From Burkholderiales bacterium (GTDB taxonomy: Bacteria > Pseudomonadota > Gammaproteobacteria > Burkholderiales > Usitatibacteraceae), in NCBI GenBank assembly GCA_017853245.1, contig JAFMJY010000012.1:1-36198 (forward strand): 36,198 nucleotides of DNA, given 5' to 3'. Positions 23,805-32,156 of the stretch are shown here, one piece after another (position 1 is the stretch's first letter; each line of letters opens with the position of its first letter). Both the position numbers and the translations under genes were made by a program. The notes under the pieces are model-generated. The model was not told the origin of the DNA, did no database searches, and saw only the letters and a program-made list of their open reading frames with translations.

Positions 23805-23880
23805 GGCGGTCGGCATTTAAGCCTGCCGCAAACCCAGCCTGGCGGCTGCCCGCCGATATCCCGAGGTGCGGGGAGGAATG

Positions 23881-26061
23881 ATGAGTCGAGGTAGGAAACA
23901 CTCTTTCCCGGAGCTGGAGGAGTCGGAGGCCAATCTCTCCGGCAACCCGACTTTTCGTGAGGTGCTCCAGCTGCGCGTCTCGCGACGAGCGTTGCTTCGG
24001 GGTTCGGCTGCTTTGTCGTCCTCCGTCATTCTAGGGGCGGGACTGAGCTCATGTGATGTCGGGGGCCAAGGGGAACGCGCTGCCGACATGAACCCTGAGC
24101 AAGGCATGGAGCCCGGGCCGATCGATGGTGGTTGGAGGCTCAATTTCGCAGGGATTGCGAAGTCCGTGGAAGATGGTGTCAGCGTGCCGACGGCGCACTC
24201 GGCGTCGACGCTCCTTCGCCTCGGGGATCCCATCGCGCCCGGTGTGGCGGAGTTTCGCCACGACGGTTCGGACAGTGCGGCTTCTTTCAGTCAACGCGCG
24301 GGCGACTGGCACGACGGCATGCATTACTTCGGCCTGGGGGACTCGGGCCACAGCCCTGAGGCGAGTGATCGGGGGCTTCTCGCCATAAACCATGAAAACA
24401 TGTCCTCGTCCTACCTTCACGCAGCGGGGCCAACCGTTTCCGGGGGTGTGCGTACCTCTTCTGACGAGGTCCTCAAGGAGATGTACGTACACGGCGTTTC
24501 GATTGTGGAGGTCCGTCGCTCACCGGGGGGTTCCTGGGCTGTCCAGCGGGACTCGGCCTTCAATCGGCGGATTCACACGCTGACGGAAATGCAGCTCTCA
24601 GGCCCAGCCCGCGCCACGAAATACATGGTGACGCGTTACTCGAAGGAAGGTGTGAGGACCCGCGGAACCATCAACAACTGTGCGTGCGGTTACACCCCGT
24701 GGGGAACCTACCTCACATGCGAGGAGAATTTCGCCGGCTACTTCCGGCGCCTGTCCTCCACCGATGATCCGCAGCGCACGGCCAAGGAGCGGGTCGCCTT
24801 CTCCCGTTATGGCATTGCCGGGGATGGAGGCCCCCTCTGGGCCACCGTGACCGGTCCGGACCCGGACGGTGTTTACGCTCGATGGGATGCCATGAAGGTG
24901 GGCGCGTCGCTGGATGGCGGCGACGACTACCGCAATGTCGCCAACAGCTATGGCTGGGTCGTGGAAATCGATCCCTTCAACCCAGCCTCTGCCCCTAAGA
25001 AGCGCACTGCCCTCGGCCGGTTCGCACACGAGGGTGCGTGGCTGGGACCTGTTCGGCCCGGGCAGCCGCTTGTCTGGTACATGGGCGACGACAGTCGGGG
25101 TGAGTACATCTATAAGTTCGTGTCCAATGCCGGTTGGGACCCTGCCGACGCGTCGGGGGGGCTCTCCGCAGGGGATAAGTATCTCGACAGCGGGAGGCTA
25201 TTCGTCGCGAAGTTCCTGTCAGATGGCGCCGGCGAGTGGGCGGAGCTTTCTTTTCTGGCGGGGGCTATTAGATTCAATGCGGCCTATCCGTTCGAGGACC
25301 AAGCCGATGTCCTGATCAACGCGAGACTGGCGGCCGATGCCTTGGGTGCCACGAAGATGGATCGTCCGGAGTGGGGTGCGGTCAACCCGATGAACGGGGA
25401 TGTGTACATGTCGCTGACCAATAACTCGACGCGTACGTTGGCGACCGCCGACCCGGCTAATCCACGGGCCTACACCGACTGGCGTACGACAGGGGAAGGG
25501 CAGTCGGGCAACCCGAACGGCCACATTGTCCGCTGGGCGGAGACCGATGGCGTCGCCGGAAAGACTTTCCGCTGGGACATCTTTCTCTTCGGCGCCCGCG
25601 CTTCGGTGGCGGACGTCAACATCAACGTTTCGGGCCTGACCGCTGCGAACGACTTCTCGAGCCCGGACGGGTTATGGTTCAGCCGGCGTGGTGTGCTCTG
25701 GATTCAGACCGACGACGGCGCCTACACGGATGTGACGAACTGCATGATGCTGGCCTGTCTCCCGGGGGCAGTGGGCGACGGGGCGGCGCGTGCCATTCTC
25801 AATCGTGCGGGTTCCGACTCGAGGTTGGTGACGACCAAAGTCGGCGCGCCGATGACCGAAAACAACCTGCGGCGGTTCCTGGTCGGCCCCCGGGGCTGCG
25901 AGATCACCGGCATCGCGGAAACGCCCGACGGGAAGTGTCTCTTCGTGAACATTCAACACCCTACGGGCTCCTGGCCCGATGGCGCGGGCAAGCGACCGCG
26001 GTCGTCGACGATCGTGATCACGCGCAACGACGGGGGCGGTCTCGGTGCATCCATGGCTTGA
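23881..26061 (+). CDS. phoX: PhoX family phosphatase, Tat-exported
   Basis: 726-residue calcium/iron-type alkaline phosphatase (PhoX/DUF839). The opening NPTFREVLQLRVSRRALLRG holds a twin-arginine motif (S34-R35-R36-A-L-L), a hydrophobic region, and LSSC (Cys58), which fits a lipobox, so a Tat-exported lipoprotein is possible. Core marks are NNCACGYTPWGTYLTCEEN (Cys267, Cys269, Cys280, Glu281, Glu282); in Pseudomonas PhoX the cysteine in NNCANG binds iron. Also SLTNNS and DGLWFSRRGVLWIQTDDG. GGGAGGA precedes tandem ATGs; ATG 23881 is chosen, and GTG 23866 is possible. It lies between gspD and gspC on the opposite strand. In four sampled 60-base lines GC is about 60%, lower than a sampled gspD line (68%). 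Confidence 0.91.
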   Translation: MSRGRKHSFPELEESEANLSGNPTFREVLQLRVSRRALLRGSAALSSSVILGAGLSSCDVGGQGERAADMNPEQGMEPGPIDGGWRLNFAGIAKSVEDGVSVPTAHSASTLLRLGDPIAPGVAEFRHDGSDSAASFSQRAGDWHDGMHYFGLGDSGHSPEASDRGLLAINHENMSSSYLHAAGPTVSGGVRTSSDEVLKEMYVHGVSIVEVRRSPGGSWAVQRDSAFNRRIHTLTEMQLSGPARATKYMVTRYSKEGVRTRGTINNCACGYTPWGTYLTCEENFAGYFRRLSSTDDPQRTAKERVAFSRYGIAGDGGPLWATVTGPDPDGVYARWDAMKVGASLDGGDDYRNVANSYGWVVEIDPFNPASAPKKRTALGRFAHEGAWLGPVRPGQPLVWYMGDDSRGEYIYKFVSNAGWDPADASGGLSAGDKYLDSGRLFVAKFLSDGAGEWAELSFLAGAIRFNAAYPFEDQADVLINARLAADALGATKMDRPEWGAVNPMNGDVYMSLTNNSTRTLATADPANPRAYTDWRTTGEGQSGNPNGHIVRWAETDGVAGKTFRWDIFLFGARASVADVNINVSGLTAANDFSSPDGLWFSRRGVLWIQTDDGAYTDVTNCMMLACLPGAVGDGAARAILNRAGSDSRLVTTKVGAPMTENNLRRFLVGPRGCEITGIAETPDGKCLFVNIQHPTGSWPDGAGKRPRSSTIVITRNDGGGLGASMA

Positions 26062-26084
26062 AGAGCGAGCGCCAGTAGCGGGCT

Positions 26085-26101
26085 ACACGGCTATGCCGTG
26101 T
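26085..26101. terminator. Hairpin between phoX and gspC
   Basis: ACACGGC-TAT-GCCGTGT is a perfect 7-base stem with a 3-base loop, in the 51-base gap between the convergent phoX and gspC stops. No T-run follows on either strand, so it may be a weak bidirectional terminator or an mRNA 3'-end protector. Confidence 0.45.
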
Positions 26102-26112
26102 TCTGCGTGCCG

Positions 26113-26937
26113 TCAGGGAGTGACGGTGTAGTTGAGTTGCAGCAAGCTAGCGCCCCGCTGCACCTCGGCCTGGACCAGGGACGTGGTCGCGAACTGCTGG
26201 TGAAGGCGGGCGAGGTCTCCCGCCGACGTGACCGATTGTCCGTTCACCTTGCGAATGACGTCGCCCGGCTGCAGGCCGAGCCTCGCGGCGAGGCTGTTGG
26301 GTGGCGCGCCCTCGAGGCGAACGCCGCCGCCTGGCTGCAGGCCAATCTGGCCCAGGAAGTTGAGCTGGCCGGGGTCCCGAAGGGCGGCATCGAGTTCCTT
26401 GCGAGAAAACGCGAAGGCGTTGGCGCCGGTCTTCGACACGGCGAGGCGGAATCCCCCGCCCCGAGGCGCCCCGGCCGGCCCTCGGCCCGGTGCGGCCCAG
26501 ATTTCAAGGTCCACCCGGCCCGGCGCACCTGCACGCTCCACCAGTACGTGGTCGTTCAGCACGCCCGCAAGCTTCACGCCAGGTCGGATTTCCTCGCCGG
26601 CGCGCACGGCGAAGTCCTTGCCGCCGGCGTTGAAGATCGCCGAGCCGGAATCGGATTTCGTGGCGGCGACCACGCCTTTCAGGCGCAGGCCGCCAGGGGG
26701 CCCGCCCGCGGGGGCATCGCCTGCCATCACGGTGCCGCCGAAGAGCGAGGCGAGCGCGGCGCGATCGAGCCCGGTTGCAGGCGCGGCAGCGGCGATACCC
26801 GACGACGACGGGGCCAGCAGCGCCCACGTCCAGCGCGCGAGCACCCAGCCCAGCGCGATCACCAATGCCATGGTGACGAGCGAAGCGAAGAGGCTCTGGC
26901 GGCGCGGTGTCGTATCGGGGGTGCTCATGGTGGGCAT
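26113..26937 (-). CDS. gspC: Type II secretion coupling protein GspC
   Basis: 274-residue bitopic protein that connects the inner-membrane platform to GspD. One membrane helix at about residues 16-37 (LFASLVTMALVIALGWVLA) precedes a Pro/Ala linker. The homology region (about 80-140) reads GGLRLKGVVAATKSDSGSAI and VLNDHVLVERAG, and a C-terminal PDZ domain follows (about 200-250), with ARLGLQPGDVIRKVNGQSVT. ATG 26937 is used; ATG 26928 is an alternative. It is separated from gspD by phoX on the other strand. It lies 10 bases after the ABC substrate-binding gene, so it is likely transcribed with that unit and not with gspD-N. Confidence 0.93.
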   Translation of the reverse strand: MPTMSTPDTTPRRQSLFASLVTMALVIALGWVLARWTWALLAPSSSGIAAAAPATGLDRAALASLFGGTVMAGDAPAGGPPGGLRLKGVVAATKSDSGSAIFNAGGKDFAVRAGEEIRPGVKLAGVLNDHVLVERAGAPGRVDLEIWAAPGRGPAGAPRGGGFRLAVSKTGANAFAFSRKELDAALRDPGQLNFLGQIGLQPGGGVRLEGAPPNSLAARLGLQPGDVIRKVNGQSVTSAGDLARLHQQFATTSLVQAEVQRGASLLQLNYTVTP

Positions 26938-26947
26938 GGTAGCGGCT

Positions 26948-28762
26948 TCACTTCGCCCGGGCGCGCGCGCCGACATCGATGTCGACGTACTTCCACGGCT
27001 CGTGCGAGAACGGGTGCTTCTTGTAGCCCACGAGCCAGGGCTGCATGAGGATGTTCTGCGCCTTGAAGGTTTCCACCAGCCACGGGCTGTAGACGGCGAT
27101 GAGCCGCACCATGCGTCCGATGAGGGCGTTGCGCTCGGGCGAATCCGGCATGCGCTTCACCTGCTCGTAGAGCGCGTTGTAGTCTGGGTGGTCGAACATC
27201 GCGTAGTTCACCTGCCCGATGGAGCCTTTCCAAAGCAGTTGCAGGAAATTCTCCCCATCGGGGTAGTCGCCGATCCAGCCGTAGCTCCACGACTGCACGC
27301 GTCCCGCGATGGCCTGCTTACGCAGCTCCGGCACTTTTTCCACCTTGTTGAAGGTGACGCGAATGCCGATCGCATCCATCGATTTCTTCCACAGCTCGTT
27401 TCGCTGCCGCTCGCGGATGGTGGGCGCCGAGGCTTTGTCGAACGAGAGCGGTGAGCCATCCGGCAACTCCCGATAGCCGTCGCCGTCTCGATCGACGTAG
27501 CCGAAGAGGTCCAGCAGCGCCTTCGCCTTGGCCGGGTTGTATTCGACGGGATTCACGAACGCCGGGTCATGCCCCGACACCGCCGGCGGCAGCGGCGTGT
27601 GCGCACGCACGGACTGGCCCTTGTCGAGGATCGCGATCTGCTCGTCGAGGCGAAACCCCATGGCGATAGCACGGCGTAGCGCTACCTTCTCGGGCGTGAA
27701 GCCGCCCAGCACATTGGGCTTGCCGTCGATGGTGTCAGCCGTGTTGAAGGTCGTGTACGTGGTGTAGGCAATCTCGTCCGGGGTCACTCGGATGCCGCGG
27801 CGGACGAGATTGGGGGCGAGTTTGCCGCCGGGGAGCGCGGTGTTGGCGAACTCCTCGGGCAGCGGGCGGATGTAATCGTGCTCGCCACCGAGGAAGCCCA
27901 GCCAGCGCGGCTGCGCCTCGTCCACCACCGAAATCTCCACGCGCGCAATCTGCGGCAGGCGCTTGCCCGAGAGCCGCGCGTGGATGGCGCGGCTCACCTC
28001 GTCCGGCCCGGGCTCGCCTTCGAAAACGTCGTCGCGGTAGTGGGGGTTGGCCTCGAGCGCCAGTTGCGAGCCGCGCACCCAGCGAGCGATGCGGAAGGGG
28101 CCCGTGCCCACCGGGTTGAAGCCCATCTCCTCGCCGTACTTTTCCACCACCTCACGGGCGAGGGCGGAGGTGGCCGGCATCGCGAGCACGTAGCGGAACG
28201 AGTAATCGGGCGCCGTCAGCCGAATGCGGAAAGTGTAGCGGTCGATCGCCTGCAGCCCTTCGATTTGGCGGTCGTAATCGAAGCGGCCTTTCGCCTGCGC
28301 TTCCTTGCGAGCCGCGTCGCCGCCGACGATCTTGCCCTCCACCAGGAAGAGCCAGCGGCTGCGAAGCGCCGGGTCCAGCATCCGCTTGATGCCGAACACG
28401 TAATCCGCCGCGGTGAGCTCGCGCGGCTTGCCTCCGAACACGGGGTGCGGATGAAAAAAAATCCCGGGGCGAACTTTCAGTGTGTACGTGGCGCCGCCGT
28501 CGGTTATCTCCGGGAGGCTCGCGGTGTTGCCCCTGAGCTTTGCGGGGCGCGCGAGGTAATCGTAGGCGAGCGGCGGGTCGTAGATCGCTTGCGCCAGCGT
28601 GCCCGCGAATTCATCTGCCTCCACCTGCGGGTCGATTCGGGTCTCGGCGCTCGGGTAGGCAAGCCGCAGGATCTTGCGCGGGTCGGGCTGTGCTTGCGCC
28701 AAGCCGGCCACGGTGGCCAGGGCTGCGGCCAGCGGGATCGCCCACAGGGCAGAGCGGTTCAT
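26948..28762 (-). CDS. ABC transporter substrate-binding protein, family 5 (peptide type)
   Basis: 604-residue periplasmic binding protein, a large SBP of the DppA/OppA class. Signal peptide 1-24, ending AQA. Family marks: YPSAETRIDPQVEADEFAGT near the N-terminus, ADYVFGIKRMLDP, FNPVGTGPFRIARW and TYTTFNTADT, then LRRAIAMGFR. Near residues 425-440 a DRDGDGYRELPDG loop resembles an EF-hand calcium site. No permease or ATPase gene is adjacent, so it is an orphan SBP that must use components encoded elsewhere, or act otherwise. The NTF2-like gene lies 28 bases upstream and gspC 10 bases downstream on the same strand. Peptide, nickel or glycan specificity cannot be read. Confidence 0.92.
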   Translation of the reverse strand: MNRSALWAIPLAAALATVAGLAQAQPDPRKILRLAYPSAETRIDPQVEADEFAGTLAQAIYDPPLAYDYLARPAKLRGNTASLPEITDGGATYTLKVRPGIFFHPHPVFGGKPRELTAADYVFGIKRMLDPALRSRWLFLVEGKIVGGDAARKEAQAKGRFDYDRQIEGLQAIDRYTFRIRLTAPDYSFRYVLAMPATSALAREVVEKYGEEMGFNPVGTGPFRIARWVRGSQLALEANPHYRDDVFEGEPGPDEVSRAIHARLSGKRLPQIARVEISVVDEAQPRWLGFLGGEHDYIRPLPEEFANTALPGGKLAPNLVRRGIRVTPDEIAYTTYTTFNTADTIDGKPNVLGGFTPEKVALRRAIAMGFRLDEQIAILDKGQSVRAHTPLPPAVSGHDPAFVNPVEYNPAKAKALLDLFGYVDRDGDGYRELPDGSPLSFDKASAPTIRERQRNELWKKSMDAIGIRVTFNKVEKVPELRKQAIAGRVQSWSYGWIGDYPDGENFLQLLWKGSIGQVNYAMFDHPDYNALYEQVKRMPDSPERNALIGRMVRLIAVYSPWLVETFKAQNILMQPWLVGYKKHPFSHEPWKYVDIDVGARARAK

Positions 28763-28790
28763 GGCGGACGGCGGGTTTGCGCCTGGGCGC

Positions 28791-29240
28791 CTAGTGCAGC
28801 GTGTGCGGCGCCTCCTCCTCGGGCTCGGCCCCGGGAGTCGGCGTGGCCTCGGCGGGCGTGGCGTGATGAACCGCCAGGCGCCAGCCGTTGTCGGTCAGCA
28901 CGTAGACGTTGGTGACGTTCACGAGCTGCGTGGTGCCCTCGGGCCCGGGCACGGTGATCGTCTCGATGAGCGTGCGCACCGCCACCGAGGGCCCATCGAT
29001 GCGGCGCGTATCGCCGGTTCGAACGGAGAGCCGCATCCCGCTGGTGAAAATCTGCATCCAGCCGTCGCGGATGGCCTCGAAGCCCACCAGTCGCGGCCCG
29101 CTGGGGTGCACACAGACGACATCGTCGCCTTCGGCCCAGACGACCATCATGGCGGCGAGGTCGGCGCGCTCGAAGGCGTCATAAAAGGCGGACTCGGCAT
29201 CGTCCGGCGTCGGGAACAGCTTGCGGGGGCGCTGCGGCAT
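28791..29240 (-). CDS. NTF2-like (SnoaL/DUF4440-type) protein
   Basis: 149-residue small alpha+beta cone-fold protein. Features: AESAFYDAFERADLAAMMVVWAEGD opening helices, DDVVCVHPSGPRLVGFEAIRDGW, then strands with VRTLIETITVPGPEG and NVYVLTDNGWRLAVHHATP. These are the helix and sheet pattern of the NTF2/SnoaL superfamily, and the C-terminus is an acidic tail. ATG 29240 is chosen over GTG 29267 because the -10 box at 29277-29272 would start the mRNA near 29265. No signal peptide, so cytoplasmic. It heads the NTF2-SBP-gspC row. Function unknown; members include isomerases and ligand binders. Confidence 0.85.
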   Translation of the reverse strand: MPQRPRKLFPTPDDAESAFYDAFERADLAAMMVVWAEGDDVVCVHPSGPRLVGFEAIRDGWMQIFTSGMRLSVRTGDTRRIDGPSVAVRTLIETITVPGPEGTTQLVNVTNVYVLTDNGWRLAVHHATPAEATPTPGAEPEEEAPHTLH

Positions 29241-29271
29241 GGGGGCAAGTCGGATCTCAGCGGGCACATCG

Positions 29272-29277
29272 ATGATA
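29272..29277 (-). promoter_or_regulatory. -10 box for the NTF2-SBP-gspC unit
   Basis: TATCAT on the minus strand matches five of six consensus bases, with an expected start near 29265 and a 25-base leader to ATG 29240. No -35 box. It is divergent from the +-strand -10 at 29291. Confidence 0.45.
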
Positions 29278-29290
29278 GCAGCGCCGTCCT

Positions 29291-29296
29291 TACAAT
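29291..29296 (+). promoter_or_regulatory. -10 box placing transcription start at the ATG of the lipoprotein hydrolase
   Basis: TACAAT (five of six) ends eight bases before the ATG at 29304. The expected start of transcription coincides with the ATG, which suggests a leaderless mRNA. There is no Shine-Dalgarno sequence between the box and the ATG. No good -35 box is seen. Confidence 0.45.
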
Positions 29297-29303
29297 CGAG
29301 GCC

Positions 29304-30164
29304 ATGCGCGCTCGCCTTCGCCTCCGGGAAATACTCGCCGGGGCCCTGCTCTTCGCCGGCCTGTCCGGTTGCGCCTACCTCGGTGAGCGGCAGGGCGAGC
29401 TCATCTTCCGGCCGTCCCGCGACGTCTGGTGGGGCTACCCCGCGTCAAACCTGCGCTTCGAGGAGCGGTGGGTTGCAGTGGGCGCGAATGGCGACCGCCT
29501 GCACGCGTTCTGGGCGGCGGCCGAGGACCCGACGGCGCCGGCGCTCCTGTACCTCCATGGCGCGCGCTGGAATCTCACGGGCAGCGTCAACCGCATCGAG
29601 CGGTGGCGGCGGATGGGCTTCAGCGTGCTGGCGATCGACTATCGCGGATTCGGGCGGAGCACGGAGGTCTCCCCGACCGAAGCGCTCTCCTACGAGGACG
29701 CCGAGGCGGCCTGGGACTACCTCGCCCACGTCGCGCCGGGCCGGAAGCGCTACATCGTCGGCCACTCGCTCGGCGGTGCCATTGCTGCGGAGCTCGCGTT
29801 GCGCCGCCCCGAGGCCTCGGGCGTGGTGCTCGAAGCCACGTTCACCTCGATCCGGGACATGGTGAAGCGCACCGCGTGGGGTTTCCTTCCGGTGGGCCTG
29901 ATCCTGCACCAGGAGTTCGACACGCTGTCGAAGATCGCGCGCCTCCGGCAACCGTTGCTGATCGCGCACGGCACGCAAGACCGCGTCGTGCCCTTTGACA
30001 TGGGCGAGCGGCTCTATCAGTCGGCCACAGCGCCGAAGCGGTTCATTCGCGTCGAGGGCGGAAGCCACCACAACCTCTCGGGTGCGGCTTCAGAGGCCTA
30101 TCGGGCGGCGCTCGTGGAGTTGTTCGGGCTGCCCGCCGTACCGGGCTCGGGGCCGGCGCCCTGA
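29304..30164 (+). CDS. Lipoprotein alpha/beta hydrolase (BEM46/YfhR-like)
   Basis: 286-residue hydrolase with an N-terminal lipoprotein signal: LSGC with Cys23. The next residue is Ala, not Asp, so outer-membrane sorting is likely. The hydrolase core has ALLYLHGARWNLTGSVNRI, VLAIDYRGFGRSTE, nucleophile Ser155 in GHSLGGAIAAE, Asp226 in HGTQDRVVPFD and His255/His256 in GGSHHNLSG, the layout of BEM46/YfhR-type hydrolases. The frame is open long before, but ATG 29304 is right because the lipoprotein signal starts there. It is probably an esterase or peptidase of the periplasm; the substrate is unknown. Convergent with DUF1684, four bases apart. Confidence 0.92.
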   Translation: MRARLRLREILAGALLFAGLSGCAYLGERQGELIFRPSRDVWWGYPASNLRFEERWVAVGANGDRLHAFWAAAEDPTAPALLYLHGARWNLTGSVNRIERWRRMGFSVLAIDYRGFGRSTEVSPTEALSYEDAEAAWDYLAHVAPGRKRYIVGHSLGGAIAAELALRRPEASGVVLEATFTSIRDMVKRTAWGFLPVGLILHQEFDTLSKIARLRQPLLIAHGTQDRVVPFDMGERLYQSATAPKRFIRVEGGSHHNLSGAASEAYRAALVELFGLPAVPGSGPAP

Positions 30165-30168
30165 GCGT

Positions 30169-31065
30169 TCAGCTGGCCGCGCGGCGCGGCGGGTACTTCT
30201 CGCCGGCCTCGACCCGAGTCTTGAGGATGTTCTGCTTCGGCGGCAGCGGGCAGGTGGTGAACTCGCTGAACGCGCAGGGCGGGTTGTAGATGCGGTTCAG
30301 GTCCAGCGTGAAGCGCTCGCCGGCCTTCGGCTTCGGGCTGACGTAGAGGAAGCGGCCCGGACGGTACGTGGTGTCGCCCGCCGTGGCGTCGCGAAGCACG
30401 AAGAAGAGCCCGTCGCCTTCGCCCACGGCGTCGAGGGTGTGCCTTTGGCCGCCGAGCGTGAACTCCACGTAGCCCGGCGAGGGCTCGTCGGAGGCTTCGT
30501 CGATCACGTTGATGATGGTGATCTTGCGGCCGGGCGGATAGGGCACGTAGGTCGCCTGCACGCGGTAGTCGGCATTCGGCTCGTACCAGACGCGGCCGCC
30601 GAAGCCCTTGCGCACCGCACTCTCATTGTCCGCGAGTCGCAGGACAAAGCGGTCTTCACGGGCGATCACGTGCATCTGTACCGGCCCGATCGACACCCAG
30701 TCGCGTTTCGAGGCATCGGTGCCCATGACGCGCTCCTCGAACGGCATGCCGTCCTTTTCGACCATCACGCCCTTGGCCACGCGCAGGGTGACCTTGCCGG
30801 GCTCCACCTGCAGCGTGCCGATTCGAGCCGGGCCCAGGCCTTTGGGGAAGACGATGCTGTTGTCCTCGGCCGTGCCGAAGGTGTTGGCGCCGGGCTTCAA
30901 CACGAAGCGCCCCGCGAGCGTGAGCCAGCCGTTGTCCGCGCGCAGGTTCACGTCGACGCGCTCGCGCCACTCGAGCAGCGATTTCTGCCATGCCGCATCG
31001 GCGACGGCGATGGCTGGGTACAGGGTCGACACGAATGCGGCAAGGAGGAGGGCGGTGGGTCGCAT
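30169..31065 (-). CDS. Exported DUF1684 protein
   Basis: 298-residue protein with a signal peptide (1-23, ending VADA). The body is all-beta in outline: ADNGWLTLAGRFVLKPGANTFG, then EERVMGTDASKRDWVSIG and, near the end, the hallmark LDLNRIYNPPCAFSEFTTCP with two cysteines. That last block is the strongest DUF1684 match. GGAG lies about 8 bases before ATG 31065. It sits 40 bases after waaF, so it may be the last gene of the ilvE-zf-waaF row. Biochemical role not known to me; the exported location is inferred from the signal peptide. Confidence 0.88.
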   Translation of the reverse strand: MRPTALLLAAFVSTLYPAIAVADAAWQKSLLEWRERVDVNLRADNGWLTLAGRFVLKPGANTFGTAEDNSIVFPKGLGPARIGTLQVEPGKVTLRVAKGVMVEKDGMPFEERVMGTDASKRDWVSIGPVQMHVIAREDRFVLRLADNESAVRKGFGGRVWYEPNADYRVQATYVPYPPGRKITIINVIDEASDEPSPGYVEFTLGGQRHTLDAVGEGDGLFFVLRDATAGDTTYRPGRFLYVSPKPKAGERFTLDLNRIYNPPCAFSEFTTCPLPPKQNILKTRVEAGEKYPPRRAAS

Positions 31066-31105
31066 GCGGGCTCCGGTTGGTGCGCGAAATGGGGTGAGGG
31101 TCATT

Positions 31106-32134
31106 CTAGGCTGCCTCGCGCTCGGCAGGCGGTCGGCGGATGCGGTCCAGTGCCGAGATGACCCGGGCAGGCTCGAGCTTCTCGAGGCAATCGCCGTGCC
31201 CCAGGGGGCAGGTACGCTGGAAGCAGGGGCTGCAGGGAAGGTCGCGGGAAATGATGCGCGCCGAAGCCGAGAGGGGCGGGGTGAAGCCCGGGCTCGATGA
31301 GCCGAAAACTGCCGCAAGCGGGCGGCCCAGCGCCGCGGCGATGTGCATGAGGCCCGAGTCGTTGGTGACCACCCGATCGGCGAGAGACAGGAGGTCGATG
31401 GCTTGCGCGAGGCTCGTTCGCCCGGCGAGATTTATTGCCCGCCCCGCGGTGCTCTCGGCGACTTCAGCGGCGACGCCTGCATCGTTGGCGCTGCCGAATA
31501 GCCACGTCTGGAAGCCGCGTGCTTCATACGCACGGGCCACTCCGGCGAAATGCCGGGTTGGCCAGCGCTTGGCGGGTCCGTACTCGGCGCCGGGTGCGAG
31601 GGCCAGCACGGGCGCATCGGTCGACAGGCCCAGGCGCGCCAGCGTGGCGGCCCGCGCCTCGGGGTCGACGTCGAGCCGGGGGCGCGGAACCACGCGACCG
31701 AGCGACACGTGCGCGGGCATGGCCAGCGCAGCGAAACGCTCCGTGAGCAGGGGATAGACCATCTCGTCGAGCTCGCGCAGGTCATTCAGCAGTCCGAAGC
31801 GCATTTCACCGCGCCAGCCGGTTCGCACGGGGATCCCCGCGAACCACGGCACCAGCGCGGACTTGAGGCTGTTGGGCAGGACGATCGCGCGGGCATAGGG
31901 GGGCAGTGTCGCGGCCAGTTGGCGCCGGCTTGCGAGGCGAAGCTCGCCGTGGCCGAAGGGGGACACGATGACTTGTCGCACTTGCGCCATGCGTTCGAAG
32001 ACGGGCGCCACCCAGGGCGCCGCCAGCACGTCGATGCCCGAGCCGGGGAACCGCTCCCCCAGGAGCGCGAGCATCGGCTGCGACAGAACCGCATCGCCAA
32101 TCCAGGCCGGCGCGACCACCAGGGTGTCGCTCAC
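31106..32134 (-). CDS. waaF: Lipopolysaccharide heptosyltransferase II
   Basis: 342-residue GT9 glycosyltransferase that adds the second heptose of the LPS inner core from ADP-heptose, at the cytoplasmic face. Marks: DTLVVAPAWIGDAVLSQPML (start), LPNSLKSALVPWFAGIPVRTGW, LAPGAEYGPAKRWPTRHFA, TNDSGLMHIAAALGRPLAAVFG, and the C-terminal SPCFQRTCPLGHGDCL, diagnostic for WaaF. GTG 32134 is selected because the family N-terminus begins there; it lies 22 bases after the zinc-finger gene. GTG 32173 would add 13 residues and overlap that gene by 17 bases. Length fits the E. coli protein (348). Confidence 0.95.
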   Translation of the reverse strand: MSDTLVVAPAWIGDAVLSQPMLALLGERFPGSGIDVLAAPWVAPVFERMAQVRQVIVSPFGHGELRLASRRQLAATLPPYARAIVLPNSLKSALVPWFAGIPVRTGWRGEMRFGLLNDLRELDEMVYPLLTERFAALAMPAHVSLGRVVPRPRLDVDPEARAATLARLGLSTDAPVLALAPGAEYGPAKRWPTRHFAGVARAYEARGFQTWLFGSANDAGVAAEVAESTAGRAINLAGRTSLAQAIDLLSLADRVVTNDSGLMHIAAALGRPLAAVFGSSSPGFTPPLSASARIISRDLPCSPCFQRTCPLGHGDCLEKLEPARVISALDRIRRPPAEREAA

Positions 32135-32156
32135 GGACGGCTCGGCAGAGGCTGCC

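Noticed and set aside
23763-26112. phoX as an insertion sequence cargo or integron cassette
   Set aside because: No transposase, terminal inverted repeats or target duplication is visible at its edges.
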